Below, piece by piece: positions 56,483 to 64,000 of a stretch of 64,000 bases of DNA. Made by a program: the position numbers and the translations under genes. This DNA comes from Phytomonas francai. Its lineage: Eukaryota > Euglenozoa > Kinetoplastea > Trypanosomatida > Trypanosomatidae. Under the pieces are notes generated by a model. The model did no database searches, was not told where the DNA came from, and worked only from the letters and a program-made list of their open reading frames with translations. Every line of letters begins with the position of its first letter. Position 1 is the stretch's first letter. The stretch is taken from assembly GCA_001766655.1 (NCBI GenBank), contig MJCC01000004.1, forward strand, positions 1,196,658 through 1,260,657, read 5' to 3'.

Positions 56483-57326
56483 TCACCTCTGGAGCGTTAT
56501 ACACCCCACCTCTTCGACAGACTTCCCCGCGTGAAAAAAGGCCGCCTTCGGTACGATCTGCTCCATCAGCTCCTGTCCAGCCTCCAGACCCATCTCCCAC
56601 TCCTCCTCACGATAACCGTCCGCGTTATTATGAGAAACGTCAAAACCCTCCTCCGTTGGGGATGAGAAAAAGTTCAAAAAACGACATACAGAGTTCCTCT
56701 CGATGTACAGTGCGGATTTGATTCGTCTTCTTATTCCCCTGCTCCGTCTCTACGAAGGTGTGCGTGTAAGGTTCGTCGGATTGGAGGTCCGACTCGATAT
56801 CAAACCCCTTGATACCCTCCCCTTCCAGGCCCCCTTTCGCATTGCTAAATGACATTCCATACGTTTTCGTGAGAATGGGACTCAAAAGATATTCATTCGG
56901 CACAAAACTCAATACCATACGTTCCCCTTCCTCTGGATCCCCGTCGAGGTACTCCGTCGAGATGCCTTTTTGAAAGGCCAAGCACCGCGCGATTGCTCTC
57001 TTCGAGCTCGCTTCTAAAACCTCCGAATTGCACAACACCGTCAACCCAAAATTCGGAATCCTACCCTCCAGGTTGGCGGTAACAGAAACAGGGGAAGCCG
57101 CCTTCTCCGCCTCTTCCCTTTCCGCTTTACTTCTAACATGGAGTCGCCCCTCCGGTGGGATCTCACGCGCGCCCATTATAATAGCAAGCCGCTTTGAGAA
57201 AATCGTTTCGTGCTCCCGCATATTCTCAATCCTCAGCTGTGTTTCTCTCTCTCTCTCTCTCTCTTGAAATGTCTTCCGCATTGCCCTGTAATCCTCGCAG
57301 AGCCCACACACACAGGGCGTGGCCAT
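56483..57326 (-). CDS. Hypothetical protein with homopolymer frameshift
   Basis: ATG is at 57326 (MATPCVCGLCEDYRAMRKTF). The first frame runs 228 residues to TGA at 56640. Just before it ends, a neighbouring frame gives a far better continuation (FFSSPTEEGFDVSHNNADGY, then EMGLEAGQELMEQIVPKAAF) to TGA at 56483. The switch falls at the A6 and A5 runs at 56676-56681 and 56667-56671, so a one-base homopolymer error is the simplest cause. The N-terminus has CVCGLC and a charged helix ERERERE encoded by a ct/ga dinucleotide tract (57243-57263), which would be a length-variable coding microsatellite. I do not recognise the family. The body (LTVLCNSEVLEASSKRAIAR) looks globular. Confidence 0.65.
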
Positions 57327-57891
57327 TGCGCCTTTGAGGGCACGTCATGGCAGACATGATATCAATAAGGTTGGTATTATCGTTAGGACGATGACTATTA
57401 TTTTCGTCTCCAACTGCATGCTTCTCAACGATGGCTACTGAAGGTTGTTGAATTCCCCTCAACGCGGGAACGGGTCGACGCGAAAGGGCTACAGCTTCTG
57501 TTTAGACATCTTTAAAAAAAAACGCCTTCTGAATTCACCCTGTATGGGTATTGCTTAACCTAATGGTACACCGTCGAGAAGGAAAAAATCTGGACCAATT
57601 TTAAGAAGAATAGACAGGAAAAAAGTGCGAGAAAGGCAAGGATGCGAATATGCATAGTAGGGAAATATCGAATATTTTTTTTAATGGATGTGTGAATATA
57701 TAAATAGATGATAAAAAATGCAAAATATAAATCGCGACATGTATCGAAAAGCAAACAAAAAATTCAGACCCTTATATGAAGCAACAAATTGTCTCGCCCC
57801 CCCCCCCTCCTATTCCATTCGATTATACCAAATCCTCATCGTCCGTTCCTTAAGACCCCACACCCACCCTCTCCCACCTCGTCAAGACCCC
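57327..57891. other. Intergenic region, no gene seen
   Basis: This is a mostly AT-rich spacer with a C run near 57797-57807. No convincing gene. Confidence 0.5.
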
Positions 57892-58515
57892 TCATTTATT
57901 CGACATCTCCGGGGGGGAAAAGACGCGATCGGGGGCGGCGTTTTCGCCCGCCCCCTGCGCGTGCGCCGGGCGCGCGCAGGCATTCGCGACCGTGGGCGTC
58001 TCCCCGGCCGCGCCCTCGTGGGGTTGTTGAGGGGCCGCGAGGTAGACGGCGCTGCCGTAGACGGCCTCGGCGTCGTTGTAGAGGCTGTCCTCCGCGCCCG
58101 CGCTCGCGGCGGCCTTCGTCGGCGACCGCCGCGAGGCGGGGTCGTCGACGCAAAGCGGCATCCCGACGACGGCCTCCCCCCTTCCCCTTTCCCCCCCGCC
58201 CCTTTCCGGCAGGGAGACCGGGACGACGAGGCCGTGGCGGGCCGGGAATAAAATCATCGTGTGCGTCTCCGCGTAGGCCGCGGGGTCCTCGCGGGGCGGC
58301 TCGGGCCCCGTCGCGGCGTCCGTGCTGCGGAGTGACATACAAACCAGCATAATCAGGCACAGGACGCAGAGAAAGGCGATGGTGAAGAAGAAATCGGTGA
58401 AGAACAGGACGAAAAAAAGGACGACGAGCACGAGGCCGAGTTCGAAGGCAAATATGAGGTTCCGCCGCGAGGAGGACCCGTCGGGGTCGACGGCTTCCGC
58501 TGTGTCGCGGGGCAT
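57892..58515 (-). CDS. Small membrane protein with disordered tail
   Basis: ATG is at 58515 (MPRDTAEAVDPDGSSSRRNL) and the stop is TGA at 57892, giving 207 residues. Residues 20-60 are a hydrophobic block of two adjacent membrane segments (LIFAFELGLVLVVLFFVLFF and FTIAFLCVLCLIMLVCM) with almost no loop, so they form a tight hairpin. The rest is disordered, rich in Ala, Pro, Gly and Glu, with isolated Tyr residues (DSLYNDAEAVYGSAVY) that could be sorting or phosphorylation motifs. No family recognised. Its upstream region shares a roughly 125-bp element with the ABCG transporter gene, so the two may be co-regulated. Confidence 0.75.
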   Translation of the reverse strand: MPRDTAEAVDPDGSSSRRNLIFAFELGLVLVVLFFVLFFTDFFFTIAFLCVLCLIMLVCMSLRSTDAATGPEPPREDPAAYAETHTMILFPARHGLVVPVSLPERGGGERGRGEAVVGMPLCVDDPASRRSPTKAAASAGAEDSLYNDAEAVYGSAVYLAAPQQPHEGAAGETPTVANACARPAHAQGAGENAAPDRVFSPPEMSNK

Positions 58516-60258
58516 CGAGTCCCGTGCGTCTAGAGCGCGGTCAGGTCAAAGACAAGGACTAGAGTAAAGAGTGTAGAGGACCAGTTAGCGTGGAATCCTT
58601 CGCTGTGACAAGTTTAAAATACCACGAAAAAGGAAAAGGGTGTGAAAGGGGGGGGGGGGGGGGAAGAAAAAGGATGGGAGACATGCGTCGTAGGCAGAAC
58701 AAGAACATCACGGAGAACAGGTGTGGGCAGCTCCCTCTGCTACCAAACACACACACACACACACACACACCTCCCAATAGGGGACACGCTCTTTACAAGG
58801 CCTGCCATCCATGGAAGCAGGGAACATGCACACAGGAAAAATCACCTTTGCGGACTCCCCCACACCATTAAAACGAAAATCACACAAACGCCTGGATCCC
58901 TCGATTTGGAAAACGGAACCATCCACTCCCTCGGTAACCATGTACCAAATGGAGCGAACATAAAGAAAAAAAATGCACCCTCGCACAGCCCATCTCCCGG
59001 ATGCGTAAACTCAGAATTGGGAACTTAATAATCAGATAGTACGAAGTGAAAACGAGAAAGCAGTGTGGAGTAACCTAAGCCCCATAATAGCATCTAGTAA
59101 TGGCATCAACCAAACTCCCTGTCTCAGGAATATTTCCGATGGGAAAATAAGAAATGAAAAAACGATAGGTTGGGTATTCAACCTATCTATCAATAAAAGG
59201 GCACGCTCTATTTGCATGAGACACAAGCTCTTGTGAGCAGACATTTGCACCTTCAACGCGATCATCATCATTTTCTCCATGTTTTTAGACATAGCCGGTA
59301 CAAGAAACACTCATATAGCAATCCGTAATCAGGGTCAGAGTCCTGTAATAGTAATGCACGATATCCCCACAGCACCACTCCTTCGATCGCCCGAAAGTGT
59401 GCTGTGTGCATTAGGCAAAAAGATGGGGAAAAAAAAAAACATTGAAGTCCGCCTAACCTCGGAAATACTTTATCCTCAAAAAGCCTGTGGTGCACGACCT
59501 ATGCAAGCACTCACCAGTGCCCCCCTTTCACCCACCCAGACGCGCATCATTTGAGCGTATATATAGACATCTTAAACCGGTCAAACAGCACGAGCGTTTA
59601 GACGAGAAAAGAAGAAAAGTAACTAATTGCCTACTATATTTTTCAAATAATAAAAAGAGAAAAAATGAACAAAACGCAACTATGCACAACCATATGCTCA
59701 CTGATTTAGTGTCCCACTCATAGATTCTATCAGGGTTAATTATTCACACCAACAGTGTGAAACGGTTATACACTCAAAAAAAAAAAATTATTACCATTTC
59801 ATAGTCTAAGATGGTGTATTTTCGAAAGCTAAATTGTCTTTTCTTAGTACAAGTTCATTAAGGGCTTATTAAGTGTGTTTAAATCAACTTGATACCAAAA
59901 CAAATGATATCGATCAACACCATTACTAACAGGGGGAAATGTCATTAATAAGAAGGGAAAATAAGAACAACTTCACAAAAAAAAAAAATTGTCACTATTA
60001 TTATTAATGTTGAAGCTGATACTTTTATAAAAAGGAACCCATACCTGTACTGAAAGCTACATTTATATGAGCAGTACAGGCGTTAATAGAGAAAGAGAGA
60101 AGGAAATGGGCATTTAGTAGGAAATTCGTGATTCTAAATGAATCCATCACACCCACTCCTACCTTCAGGCATCCAATTTTTTAGTGAGACTTCCCAAAAG
60201 TAAGAAGAGAAACGATCGCGACGAAAATACTTATACGAAATCCCCTCTACCTTTTCCA
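58516..60258. other. Intergenic region including the shared upstream element
   Basis: This spacer contains a G run near 58649-58662, the shared element at 58725-58855 and, beyond it, AT-rich spacer. Frames between 59030 and 59570 are mildly protein-like (for example a minus-strand stretch reading FRAIEGVVLWGYRALLLQ) but are short and unsupported. Confidence 0.5.
58725..58855 (-). promoter_or_regulatory. Shared upstream element, copy A
   Basis: On plus this reads gtgggcagctccctctgcta, a CA tract, caatagggga, ctcttta, aaggcctgccat, aagcagggaacatgcacaca and then gg. The same order occurs at 62484-62612 with few differences. It ends about 210 bases upstream of the two-TM gene's ATG at 58515. It may be a promoter, a 5' UTR or splice-acceptor element, or a small dispersed repeat. 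Position upstream of two genes at matched distance favours a 5' role. Confidence 0.6.
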
Positions 60259-62247
60259 TTAACCTCGTTTTTGGCGAGAGACAACATTTAAGGCAATAAT
60301 ACAAAAGATTCGAACCAATACCCACAAAATAACCAGTGATAGCCACAAGTACTGACTTTTCGACTGTGGATCGGAATCAAAGCCGATACTTATTAACACC
60401 TCTTTGCCATTATGAGGCTGATTACGGCAGAACAACTCGCCGTACTTTTGCACGTTGCAGTCGATATGATCGATATGGTTGAACTCATTGCGCATCAGAA
60501 GGATGAAGCCTTGGCGAATGAAGGAAGGCTTTTCGAGTTCATACCAATACGGGCGCAGGCGATCCGTACTGGCGAAGAGACCACCAGCTACATTGAGCGG
60601 TACAACAACCAGCGGCGCGATGCCAGTAGCGACTGTTAACGATTCGAAACACGCTGAAAGCAGGAATCCGATACCCACACCAACTTCTTGAACAAACGCA
60701 ATAATGACAAAATACAAAAAGAAACTACGGGCTGAGGTGTGGAGACCGGTTAGAAAGTATATAATAACGCATTCCAAGAAGAAGAAGAAAATCATCGGTA
60801 TAAACTGGGCAGTCATACTACCAACGAAGTAAATAAGCGGCGAGTAGGCACCGGCGTTTTGCTCACGCATAAAAACCGGACGAACCTTATTGAAGGATTT
60901 CATAACGGTGAAAACAGACGAAAACGCACGATTGAGAACGACCATGCATAAAAGGCCCTCACGATCCTGAATACTTTCAATATCCATGCCAAGACGTATA
61001 AAGATCAAGCCGACAAAAATGGCGAAGAACAATTCCTGTGCGGCGAGTGATATAAGGAACAGTTTATCTCGACTGATCTCTACGGCTCGGCGGAAAAACA
61101 CCTCGCTGAGTTGGATGGCCCTCGAGCTTCCGAATTTTTTAATATACAAGTTGAGGAACTTGGCCGTGGTCGACTTGCTGGGGTCTGCCGCGAGTCGGAT
61201 GGAGGTGGTGTGCAGGGTGCGCTTACCGCTCTTCTGGTGCCGCTCCCACCGCTCCACGAGCACGCGCGAGGCCTCCTCGTCCTGCAGGAGCATCATGAAG
61301 TAATCCCCGGCGGTGTAGCGCTCGGGGCAGGTGAAGCCGATGGACTCGAAGTAGGCGAGGGAGTCGGCCATCGTGCCGTGGTAGACGCACCGGCCGCGCG
61401 TGAGGAGCATGAGGTCGTCGAAGGCGGCGAGGACCTCGGCCGTGGGCTGGTGGATGGTGTAGATCACCGTGCGCCCGAGCCGCGCGAGCTCGCGGAGCTG
61501 GCGCACGAGCTTCGCCGAGGTCACGGAGTCGAGCCCGGAGGTGGGCTCGTCGAGCAGGAGCACCTTCGGGTCGCAGACGAGCTCGACGCCGATGCTGCAC
61601 CGCTTCCGCTCGCCCCCGGAGAGCCCGCTCACGACCCCGGGCTCCCCGACGACGGTGCCCTGGCAGTGCGTCAGACGAAGCGCCTCGAGGGCCTCGCAGA
61701 CGCGCGCGTGCGTCTCGGCCCGGTCGGTGCCGCGGCGCGTGCGCAGCGAAAACCGCAGCGCGTCGTACGGCGTCGCCATCGACGACAGGACGTCGTCCTG
61801 CGCGACGACGCCCAGCGCCTTGCGGAAGCGCCGCTCGTACGCGAGGTCGCCGAGCTGGCGGCTCCCTGACAGCCGCAAGGCCCCGCCCGAGGCCAGGCGG
61901 TCGCACAGCGCGTTCAGAAACGTCGTCTTGCCGGCGCCGGAGGAGCCCATGATCGCCAGGCAGCGGCCCGGCAGCGCGGTGCCGGAGAGACCGTCCAGGA
62001 TCGTCCGGTCCCCCACCTCATACCGCAGATGCCGCCACGACAGCGGCAGGCTGAAGTCGTCCAGCAGGCTGCTCGCCGTGTCGAGGGTATCCGGACGGAA
62101 GTCCACCGTCGAGTTGTTGACAACGAAGCAGTGGTGCGAGGATGGGGCGCGGGAAATGCTCCCATCGCGCGTCGCCCCGTCCCCGTCGGTCGGCAGCTGG
62201 CTTGGGGTTTCCTCGGGCACTCGATTCCCAGGATCGACCGTGGCCAT
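60259..62247 (-). CDS. ABCG-type half ABC transporter
   Basis: ATG is at 62247 (MATVDPGNRVPEETPSQLPT) and the stop is TAA at 60259, giving 662 residues, a normal half-transporter length. The nucleotide-binding domain comes first, which defines the G (White) subfamily. Walker A GSSGAGKT is at 101-108, the Q-loop VVAQDD at 148-153, the signature LSGGERKR at 209-216, Walker B VLLLDEP at 229-235 with the D-loop SGLD just after it, and the switch His in TIHQP at about 264-268. Six membrane segments follow from about residue 385 (for example LFFAIFVGLIFIRL and FIPMIFFFFLECVIIYFL), with a cysteine-containing external loop before the last. All catalytic motifs are intact. Half-transporters dimerise and export lipids, sterols or drugs; the substrate here is unknown. 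Confidence 0.95.
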   Translation of the reverse strand: MATVDPGNRVPEETPSQLPTDGDGATRDGSISRAPSSHHCFVVNNSTVDFRPDTLDTASSLLDDFSLPLSWRHLRYEVGDRTILDGLSGTALPGRCLAIMGSSGAGKTTFLNALCDRLASGGALRLSGSRQLGDLAYERRFRKALGVVAQDDVLSSMATPYDALRFSLRTRRGTDRAETHARVCEALEALRLTHCQGTVVGEPGVVSGLSGGERKRCSIGVELVCDPKVLLLDEPTSGLDSVTSAKLVRQLRELARLGRTVIYTIHQPTAEVLAAFDDLMLLTRGRCVYHGTMADSLAYFESIGFTCPERYTAGDYFMMLLQDEEASRVLVERWERHQKSGKRTLHTTSIRLAADPSKSTTAKFLNLYIKKFGSSRAIQLSEVFFRRAVEISRDKLFLISLAAQELFFAIFVGLIFIRLGMDIESIQDREGLLCMVVLNRAFSSVFTVMKSFNKVRPVFMREQNAGAYSPLIYFVGSMTAQFIPMIFFFFLECVIIYFLTGLHTSARSFFLYFVIIAFVQEVGVGIGFLLSACFESLTVATGIAPLVVVPLNVAGGLFASTDRLRPYWYELEKPSFIRQGFILLMRNEFNHIDHIDCNVQKYGELFCRNQPHNGKEVLISIGFDSDPQSKSQYLWLSLVILWVLVRIFCIIALNVVSRQKRG

Positions 62248-63167
62248 TTCCCCGCGTGTATGGTATAGTTAGATAGCTGTACGATTTTAATAAGGTGGTT
62301 GAAATAAAAAATTAGAAAACGAATGCGTATTAATGAGATCTTTCGAAATGAAACAACTAGACAATTTTTTAGCCTGCAAAGACAGCTATGTCCTATTACA
62401 AAAGAATATGGGGAATAAGTCGTAGTAGACGGCACCATTTGTGAAAAGAACACATGTGCGCAAGGCGCGTCAGTCACCCTTCCGTGGGAAGCTCCCTCTG
62501 CTACCAAACACACACACACACACACACACACCAATAGGGGACCCTCTTTAGAAGGCCTGCCATCTATGCAAGCAGGGAACATGCACACAGGACAAATGAC
62601 CTTACAGACCCCCGGGCTCTGCTTTTTTGCCCCTAGGAGTCTCGGCAATGTTCTCAAGAAAGGATTTTCAGCACACAAATCCACAAAGCTTACTAATATG
62701 CCCTGCGGCACGGAACAAGTCATTATCCTAGTTCACACAATGTATAGGGAGGAAACAGTGACGAAAGCTAGTAAAGCTCAAATTGAAAGTGAACTTGGCA
62801 CTCTTTTTGGTTTCCTTTTAAAGGCTGAGTATAGTCGACAATGTGAGTCTCATCGAATTAGTCGCCAAAAGAAATCTCGAAGAAAAAAAAAAGTGCCTAG
62901 TTTATGCTCCTCTCTATACAAATCCAGATCTTCGAACGAGCAATCCGAAAATATGTAGATCTAAAAACTTTTGCCGTCTGAATCTCGACGTGGCATGAGA
63001 CTTTCATGGCGAAGAAACAGAAGAAGCATCGGAAATATTATATCCAATAAGCTCCGATCATGTGGAATACCTTCGAACCGTTTGCAAGAGGAATGAAAAG
63101 AGGATTCTGTCTTGGCCTCAAACGAAACCTGCAGCAGCTGAGATAGTTGTCCAGGGCTTTAATCGAT
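62248..63167. other. Intergenic region with shared element copy B
   Basis: Apart from the element at 62484-62612 this holds no supported gene. The frame at 62566-62958 on plus (MQAGNMHTGQMTLQTPGLC) overlaps the element and looks like chance. Confidence 0.5.
62484..62612 (-). promoter_or_regulatory. Shared upstream element, copy B
   Basis: This is the second copy of the element at 58725-58855, same orientation, about 237 bases upstream of the ABCG ATG at 62247. It keeps gctccctctgctaccaaac, the CA tract, caatagggga, aggcctgccat, aagcagggaacatgcacaca and then gg, with scattered substitutions and small indels. Confidence 0.6.
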
Positions 63168-63470
63168 TTACCCAGTGTGGGACCCAAAAATTGAAGCGCT
63201 GATGTAGCAGACACCCAGCCAGACCTGGTTTTGGAACTTGAAGAGCCGTTTTTGGTTCACATCCGACAACGCAGCGGTACCACGCTTGCCCTCTGCCAGA
63301 CGACGCCTGTAGCGCGCCTGGTTCTCCGTGACGACGCCCATGTACATGCCGAAGCGTGCGATAGGCTCCCGGCATAAACAGCGTATCACAAGAAGTACAA
63401 CGAGCCACAACAGCGTTGGTAGCAACAGCGAGCGCAGGAGTGTCAAGTCATATCCCCAACCGCGAATCAT
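63168..63470 (-). CDS. Small single-pass membrane protein
   Basis: I use the ATG at 63470 (MIRGWGYDLTLLRSLLLPTL); the two codons before it begin with TTG. The stop is at 63168, giving 100 residues. One membrane segment, LLLPTLLWLVVLLVIRCLC, lies at about 15-33 and is followed by a basic region (QARYRRRLAEGKRG). A second weakly hydrophobic stretch, VWLGVCYISASIFG, is at the end. No family recognised. A frame on the same strand continues past the stop in another phase (WVPHWVNRLKPW), so a truncated C-terminus cannot be excluded. Confidence 0.55.
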   Translation of the reverse strand: MIRGWGYDLTLLRSLLLPTLLWLVVLLVIRCLCREPIARFGMYMGVVTENQARYRRRLAEGKRGTAALSDVNQKRLFKFQNQVWLGVCYISASIFGSHTG

Positions 63471-64000
63471 CACCAAAAAAGGATACTGAAGTGTTACCGG
63501 AAAGAAACACCAAAGAAAAAAACCCTTCCTACTCCGCCATCACGATGTTGCTGAGGGAGATGCCACAAGAAGTTTGAGAAGAGGCTGCATAGGGTACAGT
63601 CATGAGGTACACACAGGCTTACTAGCGGAAACGAAAAGAAAATGACTTTTCACTGTGAGACGATATAGACATACATATATATTTATATATGTATATATTG
63701 CAAGTTGTAAAAGCGTAATAAGATAAAAACGCCAAAATGCTGTTCTTAAATAAGGCATATCATTTCGTGCAATTTCTGATCTTTCCTTAACTACTTTATT
63801 CGTTCTGCACCATGAAAATGAATCTTTTCATGATAAGCAAAACAATTATTATTAATGATTGATTAAAATTTGGATAAAGGAGAAAATGCCTCAAAACGGA
63901 GAAAAACAATAGAAAAGGATAAGAGAAAAAAAGAATACGAAGTTGAGCTTAATGGTTTTTTTATTTCTCTGCCACAGCTTACAGTATAAAAGCACTCGCG
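63471..64000. other. AT-rich right edge, no gene seen
   Basis: This is AT-rich sequence with a tatata tract near 63672-63700. No reading frame enters from the right edge that I can support. Confidence 0.5.

Noticed and set aside
59030..59570. Short mildly protein-like frames on both strands
   Set aside because: They are below 100 codons, overlapping, and show no domain or composition signal.

Overview
This window looks like nuclear DNA from a protist, most probably a euglenozoan with kinetoplastid affinity, though I cannot name the genus. All 19 protein-coding loci I can support lie on the minus strand, like one polycistronic directional gene cluster. Most are single uninterrupted reading frames. 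A broken peroxiredoxin locus carries kinetoplastid-style signatures (ALMPNG, SPMDFTFVC). LSD1-type zinc fingers, cold-shock proteins, a PPR protein, a cullin, a PDK1-like kinase and an ABCG half-transporter are all eukaryotic. Base composition is strikingly partitioned: GC-rich genes (many with GC-rich third positions) sit in very AT-rich spacers full of dinucleotide tracts and long C/G homopolymers.

Layout from left to right (gene order runs right to left). At 1-2777 is the N-terminal part of a long disordered protein that runs off the left edge. At 6987-8458 and 12334-13143 are two neighbouring paralogs with a cold-shock domain split by an insertion; the first also carries 66-bp tandem repeats. 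At 13762-18426 are two coiled-coil proteins, the second ending in a SPRY-like domain. At 20174-20587 is a small LSD1 zinc-finger protein, and at 22486-23452 an unrecognised gene broken by a UAG and a frameshift. At 24302-27010 and 31051-33432 are two paralogs starting MGAAPS (an N-myristoylation-type start); the second has an in-frame UGA exactly where the first has Trp. Between them lies a perfect inverted pair of 286-bp GC-rich, strongly foldable segments that look like a structured RNA gene.

The right half holds a PDK1-like kinase with a roughly 430-residue insertion in its N-lobe (34870-38394), a large helical-repeat-like protein interrupted by a 600-N gap (38819-43927), the peroxiredoxin pseudogene (44225-44799), a mitochondrial-type PPR protein (45276-47180) and an oversized cullin (48502-52089). 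After these come a one-TM protein, a homopolymer-frameshifted gene, a two-TM protein, the ABCG transporter and a small membrane protein. The two-TM gene and the ABCG gene share a roughly 125-bp element at nearly the same distance upstream of their ATGs.

I see no CRISPR array, no recognisable transposase or reverse transcriptase, no rRNA and no convincing tRNA. The strongest candidates for something undescribed are the inverted 286-bp RNA-like pair, the split cold-shock family, and the shared upstream element. Single Ns at 8015, 8178, 12249 and 43695 and the 600-N gap show this is a draft assembly, so every broken reading frame could be an assembly error.
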